Source of the DNA: Apus apus
Taxonomy: Eukaryota; Chordata; Aves; Apodiformes; Apodidae
Length of the DNA stretch: 64,000 bases
NCBI RefSeq assembly: GCF_020740795.1
Contig: NC_067282.1
Location: 126,475,132-126,539,131, forward strand
Direction of reading: 5' to 3'
The notes below the pieces were generated by a model, which did no database searches, was not told the origin of the DNA, and saw only the letters and a list, made by a program, of their open reading frames with translations. Shown here in pieces: positions 1 to 13,700 of this stretch (the stretch's first letter is position 1; each line of letters begins with the position of its first letter). The position numbers and the translations under genes are program-made.

Positions 1-3000
1 AAAAATACATAAATCTTTACATTTCTTTGGATCTAGGAGCAAAGCTGTTATCTTGTTTTGGTGACAGGGTGAATATGTTGCATACATCCTGGTCAGGCAG
101 AAGGTGAAGGGTCTTGCCCATGAGCTATGGTGAAGCTTCCCTGACTTCCCATAGGCACTTGCAGTAAAAAAGGGTTGAATAGTCTAAGAGGTTATTTCTT
201 CAGAGTAGGAGGATTTTCAGGTGAAGTGTACCTAAGGGAGGTGCTGGTTTATAGTCCTGTTTGTGCACAGAGAATCAGAGGATTGGGACTCAATTCATGA
301 GGGAGAGCTTAGTCCTCTCTGGTGATCTCCCAGGTCCCTGTGCCTTTCGTCACAGTGAGGCCTGCTAGAATGCAACAGGTTGATGTGTCTTGTGTAAATC
401 GTCTCCTCCTCCCTAATGACCTTCAGGAGCAATCTTTCTGTCCCCAGTGGGACAAGTTGGCTGTGATGGTAAGTTACTTGTGAAATTACTTGGCCTGTGA
501 CTGCACTGGCTGAATCCTCCTGTCTCTTCCGGCTCTTCCCATTGCCAGTGGTTTCTTCTAATATAGCAGAAGCCAGTATGCAGGCTGCCAGGGGCTGTAG
601 GTCTCCAGTGTTGCAGACAGTAGTGATCTCTAGCTAAAGGATTAAGGCCAGGCCTTTAATGTGGATCAGCAGATCAAACTGAGCAATATCTCCTGAATGT
701 TTAATATATTCTACATAGTGGATCAGCTGGTTTCCTTAGGCAGCAGGATAGGCTGTTATCAGTGTGAGAGGGACAATGGTCAAAGGGGGAGAAAAGTTCA
801 TGGCAAATGGAGGAGAGACTGTAGCACGTATAAAGACGTAAGAAACAAGTGCCAAAGCAAAGATCCCAGTTTTGTCTGGTTACTGGTTGTAGTTTCTTCT
901 GTGAGAGCTGTAGTTGAGGCGGGATGTAAGCATTTCTTCCTCCTTCCTCCATTAATTCTGTTCTGCATTCTGTGATGTAAAATTCCTGTCTCACAGTCAT
1001 GCGGTATCTGGACCTACTTCAGCCACACAATGTGGATTGCAGGCCCAAACTTGCTAGCTTTAATAAAGCCTTGGTGCTGTGTGTGGACTCCCAAAGAAAT
1101 GAGGAAGAGATGTCCACTGGAGGAAATAAAAATAAAAACAAGAAACCAAAAAACCCTGAAGTCTTCCTGAGCTTTGGTGATGAGGGAACAGAATCTGAAC
1201 CTGAACTCACCCTGTTAAATCAGCAGAAACCTACAAAGCTCTAGGAAGGTGCCCAAATGGGCTGTTAATGCATAAAAGAGAGCACCGGGTCCTATGTAGT
1301 TAACAAGCATTGTAATGCCTCAAGGTCTAGGCAATCCACTGAGTGGTCATTACATTATGTGAACAATAGATTTGTAGTCCAGAGGCCATTTTAAGTCATT
1401 TTCTTCCAAATTAATATATTTGTCCCTGGTAACAGGTAGAGTGCATTGCAGGATGTAGTTCCCTAGTGTCATAGCTCAGTTTTGCCAGCTGTTATTAGTT
1501 GTAGCTGTGTCCTCATCTAGAGGATCTAGAGGCTCTGACAAATATTTGTTGAAGCTCTCTGAGCATGGGAAGATGAGTCAGCAGCAGCAGGTGCCTGTAG
1601 TGGCTCCCAACCAGAGCCACATTTTCTAGCTGTCACTGCTGGAAGCCTGTCATGAGCTTCTAACATCACTTGGGTTTGGGGCAGACAAGCCAAGTAACTT
1701 GCAATGGCCTGCTTTCCCTTTTCTTTCCCAGATATTGTTTAGGATGGTGTCTCCTGCATGTTGGGGCAGAGGCAGCTGGCTTGCTTAGGAGACCAGTTTT
1801 TTAATCGCTGAAGCAGTCTGAAGAGACATTCCCAGAAGGAGGGGACTTCCTGTAACTTGCAGCCTTTGCCTTGAGCTTTGTGCTTAAGGTTTGTCAAGAG
1901 GTGTGACGCTCCCCTGCCCTCCTAGCCTGGTCTTCAAGCCTGGCTGCGTTGGTGACACCAGGGCTTGTAAACTCTGTCTCACCCGTGATCATGTGCTGCC
2001 ACCGGCTGCTGAATCCCCTTGTTGCAGGGCTTCTGACAATCCCTGGGCTCAGGCGCCGTCTCCAGGGTGCGGCTGGCCCCAGCGGTCGGGGCGGGGGGAT
2101 GCAGGCAGACATCACCTGGGACCTGCTAGCACCGGTAAAGTGCTCTCTGAAGAGAAGTGGCAGCTGGCATCTCTCGGCAAGAGATGCTGACTGCTGCGGT
2201 GACTGCCTGCAGTGGGAGACCTGTGCCTGGGGGTGGGATGTGGGCAAAGGGCTGGACCTGGGCATGGAACCAGCCACAAAGCTGGACTGCGGCTTCTGAA
2301 GGCGTCACCAGGAGCATCTGATATGGAGGGGAAGGGAAAGGATGTGTTGACTATGGCACAAAGGAGGTAGGCAACCATAAGATGACAGAAAAAATACTTT
2401 GCGTCTGGTTTAAAACAGACCAGTACAGCTTTGGCCAGAGCAGAGTTTCTATTAGCTTTTATTGAACGCTTCCCTCAGTCCAATAGCAGCTCTGCCTCCA
2501 TGTCCACCAGTATAATAACTTGTCATTCAAATGCTTTCCTAAATTATTTAAAACTGACCCTTGGTCAAATTTACAGAAGCATGGTTTAAAGATTTTTATT
2601 TTATTGTAATTTAGTTCTCCCTCTTGGACCGTTAGGCAGCAATGGAACTGGTGCTTCCAAATGCAGACAGGTTCTGCTATCCTAATGACCTCTGTGCTTC
2701 AGTGGCCTCATGCACAGTGTAATATAGGGCTTGGAATGGAAATGTTCCAGTCTTGTGGTCTACCAGTGCATGTATTTGTGTGTATGTGTGTTTAAAGTTT
2801 GGCCTGTAGGAGCGGAACTGCTTAATGTATTTTTTGAAGTTCCTCGCTTTACTGTGCCCATGCTGGCCTCAATACCCTAGTGTGGTAAAAGGGGCTGATG
2901 TAGGCACCTGGAGAGGAACCAAAGGTGTCCTTCCCCATCTGATTGTGTTGGCGTTGATGCTGTGAGGAGGTCCTGTGTGCAGCTTCCCCAGGTATTTCAG

Positions 3001-6000
3001 TGTTGGGGTGCCACTGTCAGGCTAAGGTGACTGTACTCCCTGGGTCCAATTCAGCTTCCTGTGGTTGTCTCCAGATGGCTGTTGCCTAGTCCCATCCCGA
3101 CAGGATGCACAGGACGGCCGCGCTGCTCTGGAGACGGGGTGTCCCTCACCTCGCTGCCCGCGGGCAAAAGCATGGTGTGCAGCGGGTGCCGAGCCTCCAG
3201 GTGCTTTCAGGACCTTCTTGGCTATGGGGTGCAGGGCAAGCTTCAGCACAGTCCGTTTACAGTCTTCCTGATAAATCTGGCCTTAGGCTAGAAGCAGTGT
3301 GAGGGAGCATGGTGGTGCCAGCCCTGAGGCGGCGGCTGCAGGGCCTGGCAGGTTTGTGCTGCCATTCCAGTCCCACCTGGTGGGACAGCCTGAACAGGGC
3401 AGCTGTCCCCAGAGCCTTCCTGTGAGACGGTGACTGCGTGTGCATGGAGCGGGTGTGGAGGGAGACAGCTCAAGATCCCGGGAGAGAAGCAAGGTAATGT
3501 GAAGAGGGAAGACCACGAGGCTGCTGTGTGTTTACTTCTGATGCTCTCCTCGCCCAGGTGCAGGGAAAAAAAAATCCAGGACTGGGTTTAGGCTGTCTTT
3601 ATCTGAGCGACCTGGAGGATTGTGCTAGCTAGAGGTGCTGTAAGAGTAGGTGATGGCAGGGCTATCCTGTCAGGGGGCAGCTAGGGTCCTATTACATACC
3701 ATTTCTTTTACACGCCTTTCTTGTCTGCTTATCATGAAAAGGTCTGCCTTATTATCTCCTCGCTGCCCACTTAGAAGTGTTTTCTCAGGAGCTTCACAAG
3801 TGGCTGGAGTATTTGCATGTACATGATTATTGACTCCTTCTAAGAACTACAAGATGCAGGATTTCAGTACAGGAGTTTTACTGACTCTTCACAAAGTACA
3901 TAATACTTATAGGCGTGTCCATTAATATTATTTGTTTGTTATAATTTCTATTAACTTGGCCACTACTGATGTCAAATCTTTAGCTTACTAACTCTCTCTA
4001 GGCTTCTCCCCTCCTCCCTCTTTGGTATATTCCTTGCCATCTTGCAATTTCAGTATTAAAAAGTAGTGTAAGGCAAGAGGCCACCTACTGCTATTGACAG
4101 CTGTTTCCTCCTTGAGTTTTTTGGGATTCCCTGGGACTATCTTGTCCAGACCTGCTAATTCCATACCTTTTGCACAATCACTTTTATTTTCTACAGGTCC
4201 TTTTGTTTAGTTCCCCTCAAAATAGGTACTTTTTGAGAATGTCTCCAGTTCCTTCCACTGTCACAAATAATTGATTAGCTTTGTTTCAATGTCCTTTTTC
4301 TCTCTGACTGCTTATTTTATACTCTGCTCTTCAGTTGTCCTCAAAGCTTGTGAAAAGGTATTATCTATTGGAAAGGTTTATTACTAGTTGTGATGGCTTT
4401 TGCTACTTGTTTTTCAGACTCTTTTTAACCTTTCTTTATTGTGGTTTTACATTTCATTTGGTAATGATAATTTAAATTTTCTTCATTTGAATGCAGCTTG
4501 TTGAAGAATGCATACTGATAATCCCTTTGGGTTGACATTTTAGCCAAGTCAGCTTCCTTTTGCCTTTTGCCAGCTCTTCTAAAGAGGTGCTAGGTATTGG
4601 CTTTGGGCTGCTAATGTCATGTACCTGTGTAACCTCCATGCCACCTTTGATGACTGAATTCCCTCAGCTGTCCCTTTCCATTCTGACTGGCTTGTAAGAA
4701 GTGTCTCCCTTCCTTGCAGCTTCCATCACAAATATGCTAAACTCCAAAAAGGGATTTATTTTGGAATGTGTGGGGTTATAACCTTAGGATTCAAGTCCTT
4801 CTCTGCCATTATGAATTTGATTTTAACTCAACTGGTTCAGTTTAATTTTCAAAATAAGTAATAAGGCAGGTGCAGTGGTGCTATTTTCTGCTGTTATGTG
4901 GACTTGCTTGCTAAATTGGGTCAAACTAGCTGTGAGTCAAAAGGTATGCAGATACTCAAACTTCCTAGGAAGGAGCTGGGACTTGTAAGATGTGTGGGAG
5001 GTACCTGGCAGTGCTGAGTGGCAATGAGATGGAAGATGCCTGTGGGGAAACACGGGTATTGTGGGAGAACAAGGGTATATTGGATGGGATGGGCAGAACA
5101 CAGGTTTAGGGGGAAGGGAGGAACTGAAGAATAGCAGTGGAAACACAAGGAAACAAAGTGTGACTTTTGGGGTATTTTTAAGGAAGATTTTCTTTTTTTT
5201 CTATTCTCAGCCCAACAACTAACTGCTGGGCTCAATTTTCCCCATCTCCCACCCATTTACATGCCACCAGTGCATATGAAATTCAAAGCACAAATTCTGC
5301 CCTCGAGAATATCACCTCACTATTACTGTACCAAATTACCAACAGTGTATCCTATGGAAGTACGGCTCAGGGTTGAATTTTGACAGCAAGCAACAACTCT
5401 CTTGGCTGAGAAGGAAGAATTGAGCTATGTCCTCATGTTTGGGGGCAACCTAGTTTATTCTAATAAAATCACAGCTAGATCCTAAATTTGCGTTTTGAAT
5501 TACCTCAGCTGTGTTTGGAGAAGTGTTTCAATAGCCCAAAGCTGATAAAACTACACTGTGACTTCCTTTTCTGTCTGCTGATTGTATTTCCCATTTTTCG
5601 AAACCTTGCCAGAAAGTAAGTCTTTTCCCCATGAGACTGTGAGTCTGTTGTGGCTTGGTTGGTAGGGGGAAGCAAGTGGAAGATTAGTCTGACTGAAACC
5701 TCAGCATGGAATATGAGGGCATAACTAGGTTTCAGTAAACAATTAAGGGTCAAGCCTGAAGACAAAGAAAAGCCCTAGAAGGATGCTGGAAAGAAAAGCA
5801 GGCAGCTCTGTCCTGCAGCTACTCTTCTTGTACAAAAGTCACCCTCTTTGCACCCAACACAGCAGGGGAAGAGAAGCCAGCACAGTGTATGTGAGAAATG
5901 AGGAGACTCCTTGGTAAAGAGACCCAGCTACTTGTGCCCAGGTGTGATTCTCCACAATCTGTATTCAGATGTCCACTATATTCCCGCCTTGCTTTTCTTT

Positions 6001-6271
6001 TCTATTGTCTGATGTGTGTTCTTCCTTGCGTTGTCCAATCTTCCCTCCAGCCCTGCCCTAAGTACCCTCCATGCTAACTCCCTGAGTGTCCTCCTTCTGA
6101 TCTACCTTGAGGAAACTGCAGCTGGCCAAAGTAACCAAGCAAAGCTTTCTCCTTCTTCCTTCCTTCTAGTTGTTTTGGAGACCTTATTGTGGGTTTTTAA
6201 TACTCAAAGGGGGCTTACAAGAAAGATGGAGAGAGACTCTTTACCAGCACCTGTGATGACAGGGCAAAGGG
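1..6271. other. Intergenic, no gene recognised
   Basis: No exon of a known family was recognised on either strand. The open frames are short and lack splice or domain context. Two GC-richer patches stand out, at about 1880-2330 and 3050-3480, against an AT-rich stretch at about 3700-4900. An AATAAA at 1062-1067 lies in a short open frame and could belong to an old LTR or a 3' UTR, but nothing around it confirms this. Confidence 0.5.
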
Positions 6272-6287
6272 AAAAAAAAAAAAAAAG
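6272..6287 (+). repeat. Poly(A) run
   Basis: A run of about 16 A residues sits immediately upstream of a CR1 fragment. It is a simple repeat. Confidence 0.7.
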
Positions 6288-6295
6288 AAGCTAGA

Positions 6296-6515
6296 TCTAG
6301 ATTAGATATAAATTATTTACAATAAGGGTGGTGAGACATTGGAACAGGTTGCCCAGAGGAGTTGTGGATGCCCTCCCCCCCCAAGAAGTGTTCAAGGCCA
6401 GGTTGGATGGAGCTTTGAGCAACTTGATCTTATGGGAGGTGTCCCTGCCATGGCAGTGGGGTTGGACTAGATGATCTTTGAAGATCCTTTCCTATGCAAA
6501 CCATTCTCTGGTTCT
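6296..6515 (+). mobile_element. CR1 LINE 3' fragment
   Basis: The stretch reads as the typical CR1 3' end in sense orientation: a 'ggtggtgagacattggaaca' segment, then 'ggttgcccagag', then 'ggttggactagatgatcttt', close to the element terminus. It is 5'-truncated and diverged. Confidence 0.85.
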
Positions 6516-7685
6516 TCAGTTCTATCTGCTTCTCACCCTTTTTCTTCAGGACATCCTGATTCAGGCATTTCTTCTCACAAGCCTTCCTGATTCAGCATGT
6601 ATCTCAGTAGCCATTTCCCTTTATTGTCTCCTTTCAACATCTGCCTCAGCTTGAAATCAGACTAAGCAGTAATCTGACATTTTCCCCAAGGTAGTATCAG
6701 AATCCTTTACCAGAAAGCAGAAAAGAGAGACAAATGATAGTGTTGGGGCAAAAAGTAGAAACCAGCCCTTTAGTCTCAGAAATGGAGCCTCTGACTCCCT
6801 GAAGCAAGCACTGCTCTGAGCTTCCACACGCTGTAAATCAGGTTGTGATAGAGAGGTGTCTGTGTGTGTTCTTCCCAATAACCTCTCAAACCATCAACAC
6901 AATTTTTTTTTATTCCACTTTGCTTGTTGTTTTCCCTGAACTTGGCCTCATCTTTCTCTGTTTCCCCTTGGATATGTAACATTTTTTGTTATTTCTATTC
7001 CTCTGCCTAAGGCTGCAACTCCCCAGTCTCACTTCTGCAGGAATAGTTCCTTTTTTGAGATGTGTCTTCATGCTAGCTGCCAACTGGGACTGACTTCCCA
7101 AGATGAGACATAGCATGCAATATTTGATGTAGCAAAGGCAACTCAACCACACAAGACAAGCGAGAGCAGAATGTATTTTGTATTGGGCTGTGCTGCAGGT
7201 TAAACTGGGCTAAGATCCATGATAGCTGAAAACCTAAGTGCAATGGCAGGATTGCTAACAGACGGACATGAAGATAAGGGAAGGAGACAGAGTAAAACCA
7301 GAAGGCTGACAAAGGAAAAAAAACAACTTAAGTAATTTTTAAAAGGAAACCTATCCACTGAGAATCCAATATGGGGAAGGAGTGCAACTTCCTTTTCAGT
7401 TATTAGGTTCTCATTTTTCTTTTCTCTCGCAGAAGTTTCCATAGTGCCAGGACTGACTGCTTGAGCTAAGAAACTGTTCAGAGCATTTCTGAGCTTCCAG
7501 GAATTCTCTGGTTATTGCCAATGCTTCCAGTGTTCAGCACAGCCTTCTTTTACAGACAGAGGTTGATTAAGCAGATGATAAAGGCTCAGTAACTTACTGG
7601 TGTCTCCCTCTGGAACCGGGAATCAAAAGGCTCACCTTTTACATAGCAAAACTAAGGACAGGGATCATTATCACACTGTGATTAA
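6516..7685. other. Upstream flank of the first lectin gene
   Basis: No coding feature was recognised. This DNA would contain the promoter and 5' UTR of the lectin gene starting at 7686. I see no convincing TATA box or CpG island, so the transcription start cannot be placed. Confidence 0.4.
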
Positions 7686-7752
7686 ATGGCATCAGAAATC
7701 ACCTATGCTGAGGTGAAGTTCAAGAATGCATCACCAGCTGCAGTGGCTGAAG
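7686..7752 (+). CDS. CLEC4A: CLEC4A-like exon 1: ITIM-bearing cytoplasmic tail
   Basis: It codes for residues 1-22, starting at the ATG of [10 protein letters not shown]. The donor is AAG|GTAAGG, phase 1. The ATG is the only in-frame one near the ITIM and matches the start of mammalian DCIR. The ITIM tyrosine is residue 7. Confidence 0.88.
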
Positions 7753-10700
7753 GTAAGGAATGGATGGGTTATTCAGGGGAAAGGAACCTGAAGGGAGGGA
7801 GGCTGAAGAACAGGGAATGGAGACTTTTCCTTCTGTGACTCTTGTTCCTACCTGGTGTTGAAAAATTGGTGAGAAAAACAAGTTGTCTACCACTATATGA
7901 GCAGGAGACTGGAGGAGTTTTGAAGTAAAAGAGTAAAGGAATGTCTACAAGAGGAGAGGTGGGAATCTTTAGGTAGCTGGAGTTGCAACATGAATAAAGA
8001 TGACTACTGGGAACATAAACGGTAGGTTTCAAGTGAACGCTCAGTAACCAAGATACTTGGGCTCCCTTAGCCTCCTGGCTGCAATACCAACAGTGGTGAA
8101 TGGTAGATGATTCAGGGTGAGTGCTTAACTCTGCAGTAGCTGCCTCTCTGTATGTTACCTAGTCTTGGGTAAGAGAGTAATTTTTGAATAAATACTGAGT
8201 ATCAACAATAGAGACTATGGTTTATTCCAAACAATCTGATCTGTCACAAAGATGGAGGGGCTCCCAGGGCAGCAAATGGCAGTAAATAAGCCCAAGTCCT
8301 GGTTGCTACTGTTCTTGCCTCTGAGAGAGTGTGGTTACAGATTCCTGCTTATGGAGAGAGCAGGAGCAGAGAACTGATGTGCTTCCTTACAGTAGAGCAA
8401 TCAGTTGCTCTCTGCAGCGTCCTGAGAAGTGGCACTAGCTGCAGAAACTTACAGCCCCATTGCCTTAAATTGACTGAGAAATTGTCCTTGGAGAAGAGAC
8501 AAGAAAAAGTTAAAAGGAGCAATGAGCTTGAACAAAACACCTTAAAATACACAGAGGAATTATCTAAGAGTGGAGGAAGATCCAATTCTGTGATTGATGT
8601 CTAACACTCCTGAAAAACAATTAAGACACCAAACAAACAAATTTTTATTGCTGTTAAAAATCATGATTGTGAAATGGTGCTTTTACTAGACTTTTTGCAA
8701 AATTAAGATGTTCTTATCTGTATGTATTCTGTAGTTACTATGCTGCAAGTAGGAACACACAGAGATGTTCCATAAGTGGCTCATTACTTCCACCCTTAGA
8801 TACAGGACCCTCCACAACAGCAGGTTGCGTGCATGTGTGCAAATGAAAGAATGAATGAATAAATAATTGTTACTGCTAAGGATATTATCTTGCCTGTTTA
8901 CTACTTTACCTCAGTTTTACAAACCCAAACTGAACTGGCCTCAGCTCCAGGTTTTCCTTGCCTTTTCTGAGACATGAGTCATGGAAATAAAGAATGTGCA
9001 TACTCATGACTGACTTGAAAGCTCACTGTTTTCCGTGCACCCAAATTAGCTGTTTCTGGTTACAGCTAACATTTCTATCATGGGGTGGGTGTGGTGGAAG
9101 TTCCCCACTGTGTGCCCAGTGACTTGTTCCAAAGACACCTGTTCCAGCCATGTTTGTTGGAGCTGCTAATTTGGATGTGTGCTCAAGGTCTGTCTTTTCA
9201 GTGCACCTGTTCAAGTCATCTCACAGTTATACTTTGAATTCAGAGAATTGTCCAGTAATACCATTGCACACAGTGGTAATGTCTCTCAGGGTCTCATGGT
9301 ACAAGAGTTATGATTGAAAATTATTGAAAGATTGAGGGAGTCTTGCTGTGTTGTCTTTTGAGTGGTTACTTTGGCCATGCAGGCTCCATGTTGGTAATGC
9401 CTAATCTCACCTGGATTTTCCTCCTTTGTAGCCTCTTTTAGTTGAGCTCTAGAGAAAAAAAAAATTGCAGTCATTGGAAGATAGAGAGGAGAAGGCAGCA
9501 ACTAATCAAGTAGCGTATATAATCTGGAAGTGGCAGAGACTATGGGGGTGGGTTGCACACCACAGTGCAGTTAGGGTTCCTGCATTTCCAAGCAGGATTT
9601 TCCAGGTAGAAAAACAAGCATCTGTGCCACACAGCACTTGTTGCGTGTGCCTAGCAGATGTTGGATTTACATACTGATTAACAAACGTAGGCTCATCGGG
9701 TCTTCTGTGTTGTGATCATGGTGGTGATGTTGCATGTATGCAGACTAACTCTAGGAAGTATTTTGCAGGGAGGGCAACACAGTAAGTATGCACGAAATCT
9801 ACTGCACTTCAGTTGTGTTGGTGAGGTGCATGCAGCCTGGCAGTGCTCTTTGTGCCACCTGGGTACAGATCTGGCTGGGTACGCAGCACATCAAGAAATA
9901 CTTTGTAGTGATCAGATCTACTGTCTGAAATAGGTGGCTGGACACCAGATCATGATCCAAGTCCTTGTTTTTGCTAGAAAAACATGATTTGGCCAGGGAA
10001 ATCTGGATCTTGTCTGTCTCTGAATGTTTTCTTATAATAAAAGATTATGCTTTTTGCACTTTTGTAACAACTTTCCCCAAATTTTTGGGAAGTAGTCAGG
10101 GTTTTCACAAGCAGCAGGTTTCCGGAAGTCTTGCTCACTAGGCATGGGTGGCAGGCCCATGTGGCTGCTGGCAGAGTTGGAGCTTTGTGCTGAACAATGA
10201 ATGAGATCTCTCTAAAGCTTATCATTAGTACCAGTCTCTCTCAAGATTTCTTTACTCCTGTCCTGCGGTGCATGCTGCTGCCTCTACACCCTCCTGTTTG
10301 CCCTGGCTTGTGTACTTGCCACAATCTAGAACAGCCTTCTAACAAGTGTTTTTTCCTTCCCCGTGGCTCGTTCTCCTGCCTGCTTCCAAACCTCCTCGCC
10401 ATTGACAGTACCCCTCTAGACAAATCTCAGGCCCTGGCAAGTGGGATGCCTTACCTAGGCTGCCAAACATAGCCCTTTGTTCTCCCCAGGCATCCAACCT
10501 ACCACAGCCTAGTTTTACTGCAGCAAATCTCTGAACCCTGGCTTGGAATGCAAATATGGAAGGGAAGAATATTTTTTTATTTTCCAGAGGTTCTGTGCCA
10601 TCATCAACTTGCACATTTTTTATTTCCTGCCCTCATTCAGCTTACCCCTACCTTCTTCTACACAGAAAGTCCAAAAAGCTAAGAAAAAGTTTTCTTGGGA

Positions 10701-13700
10701 GAAGTCAACAGGGCTTTATAATAGATTTTGAGGCTAAGTGAAGGCCTCACCCCCAAACACCAGCAATTGGCATTACTAACTCACCAGTGGAGCTGGGGCT
10801 GTGAACGGTGTTGCTGAACCTGACCGCCAGAAACCACAGAGGTCCCCTGCTCCGTCCCAATTTGCCCCTCTCCCAAATAGTGTAACTTCACCATCAGAAA
10901 TGAAACTGCATTTTTTTTTAGCAACTCTCCTTTGTGTATGTGAGCTGACTGAAGCATAGTTGACTGCACTATTGTGTTTGATGTGTTCCTTCACTTCTAG
11001 CACCTCCTGAGACGAAGAAGCATGAGCACCATCCCCAGAAATACCCACTCTGTCTCCCATGGCTGATTTCACTGATGCTCCTCTTGGTGTGCATTGCCCT
11101 CATTATTGCTCTCCTTGGTGAGTATGTGCAGGCTGATTACAGGAGGGAGTTCTGGGAGAAGTGCTGGGAGAAAAGCAAAGAAATGGGAGCTCAGAGATAA
11201 ACATCTTCCAACCAGGAGGGAGATTTTACTCAGGAACTGTTTTGTCATGGGGAAGGATGCAGGCTTGGAAAACCTGAATGTTTCATATTTGAAAGTATGT
11301 TTAGAAGCAAAATCTTTCCTGATTACTTAAATATTGGGGATTTAAGAGTACAGCTGCAACATGACACAAACTGCTCTGTTGCAAGCCAGCCAAACCAGTT
11401 GTTTTGGCCAACTGGTATGTAGATGCTAGGACTACCACAGCATTATGCCAGATGGTTATTCTTTCTTAGAATAATGGAAAAAGTTAAGTGGGAAGGGACT
11501 TCTGGAGGTCTCTAGTCTAATGCCCTACTTGAAGCATGGCCATCTTCAGAATTTCAGTGTTGCTTGGGCTTTCTGTTAGGTTTCAGGCTTTTCTGCCCTG
11601 ACTTTGTACATGTCTGCATACATCCCCAAAATCTTCCACTGTTTACCCTGAGACCTTCTCACCATTCCCAGATTGCACATCCACAACTTTCACAGCCTCT
11701 TTGGAACTGTGGAACAATTCTCTACCTGCAAACCACACAAGATGAACTTACATTCAGAAGAGAGGTAAAAAAATGTGGAGATGGCAGCACAAGTGTTTAT
11801 ACAAGCAGCTGGACCTGCAGTTGAGCTCTCTAAGATGCTTTGACCCACTCCATGTCCTAATGGAAGAATCATCTTTTCAGAGTTAGGCCTGGCATGTCCA
11901 GAATTAGCTGCACAGTATAAACTCTGACACCATTTTAGTGTTAAGTGTTGTCTACTAGAATAACTCATAAGCTGTTGGAGTAAAGTGGTATTTTAAGCAC
12001 ATAGTTTCTGTGTTTGTGCCCGTGTGTGCACTTCTGGGCAGAGATTGTGTTCTAGAAACATACCTGGTGTAGCTAGCCAGTCCCAAGTGAGGGACAGACC
12101 CACTGGGAAAGTAAAACCAGCCAATTGGGGTCTATTCCTCCTCTAATCCATGATCTGACTTGAGTTTTTCTAGCCCGGGTTGAACTTGGACAGCAACAGC
12201 TGTCTACTAGAATAACTCATAAAAAGTGATTCTTGCATATGCAATTTTTTGAGATTGTGATCACTGTGTAATTCTCATTTCTGCTAAGGATCGTTCATGG
12301 CATGTTTGCACAAATTGTCAATACAGGTGATGGATGCTGGAAGAAGGTATATTGTCAGGCTAAACTGCTGCCCTTAGAACCATAGAACTATTCAGGTTGG
12401 AAAAGACCCTTGGGATCACTGAGTCCAACCATCATCCCTACTCTACAAAGTTCTCCTCTAAACCATATCCACCAACCCCACATCCAAACCCTGTTGCAGC
12501 TTGAAGCCATTCCCTCTTGTTCTGTCGCTAATTACCTGTGAGAAGAGACCAGCACCAACCTCTCTACAATGACCTTTCAGGCAGTTGTAGAGACTGATGA
12601 GGTCTCCCCTCAGCCTCCTCTTTCTCAAACTAAACATTCCCAGCTGCTTCAATTGTTCTTCATAGGATTTATTCTCTAGGCCCTTCACCAGCTTCGTTGC
12701 CCTCCTCTGTCCTAGCTCCAGCACCTCGAGATCTCTCTGGAATTGAGGTGCCCAAAACTGGACACAACAGTCCAGGTGTGGCCTCACCAGTGCTGAGGAC
12801 AGGGGGACAATCACCTCTCTCCTTCTGCTGGTCACACCATTGCTAATACAAGCCAGGATGCCACTGGCTTTCTTGGCCACCTGGGCACACTGCTGGCTCA
12901 TGTTCAGCCGCTTGTCAATTAGAACCCCTAGGTCCTTTTCTGCCAGACACTTTCCAGCCACACTTCCCCAAGCCTGGAGCGTTGCCTGGGGTTGTTGTGG
13001 CCCAAGTGCAGGACCTGGCACTTGGCCTTGTTGACGCCCAGACCATTAACATTAGCCCAACGATCTAATCTATCCAAGTCTCTCTGTAGACCCTCCCTAT
13101 CCTCATGCAGATCTTTGGTTTCACAAACTTCTTTTGCTATCATTAGTTCCCAAGTCCCAAAAGTTTGTATTGCTTTTCCCCAACTGTGTAACTTCCCACA
13201 ATACTCTATTAAATGGTTGGGGAGGTTTAGGTTAGGCTGTTTAGAGTCTAATACTGTCTAGCCATGTTCTTTTAGATATTCCAAACATGGAAAGTTTAAT
13301 CTTTTATGGCAAATTTCCTCAGCCAAGCTAATTGATGTTACATAGGATTTTGATTTGGTGGAATGATAGAGTAATGCATTTAAATAAAAGCACAAATACA
13401 AATTGCACTTTGCAGAGGGTAGCAATTGTAGTGCACAGGTGAAACTCAATACAAATGTGATTCTCAGCACTGGTCTCTGCAAAATGCTCAACATCAAGAC
13501 ATTGGGTGTCCCTGGTGACCCAGAAGGAATATGTGGGTTAAAGCCAGCTCAGGCTCATTGCTTTTTTTTCCTAGACATTCAGGTAAAATGTGCCACTGAA
13601 GTGCTGCTTTTTATTAACTGATAATGAAGAGATTTGGCCAGGCAGCTTGGCTGTAGGTACCTAGATGGTAAATGCCCACCCAGTCTGGCACGTCCCCAGT

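Noticed and set aside
999-1244. An 81-codon frame with Lys/Asn and acidic stretches
   Set aside because: No homologue recognised, no acceptor or donor context, and an AATAAA lies inside it. It is more likely non-coding.
8329-8604. A 91-codon frame with a charged, helix-like C-terminus
   Set aside because: It lies in intron 1 of the lectin gene, the splice phase cannot be matched to the neighbouring exons and no family was recognised.
12458-13021. A 187-codon minus-strand frame
   Set aside because: It is a CR1 reverse-transcriptase remnant, not a host gene. The same applies to frames at 22182-23054, 23668-24659, 26288-26734, 27246-28801 and 49587-50204.
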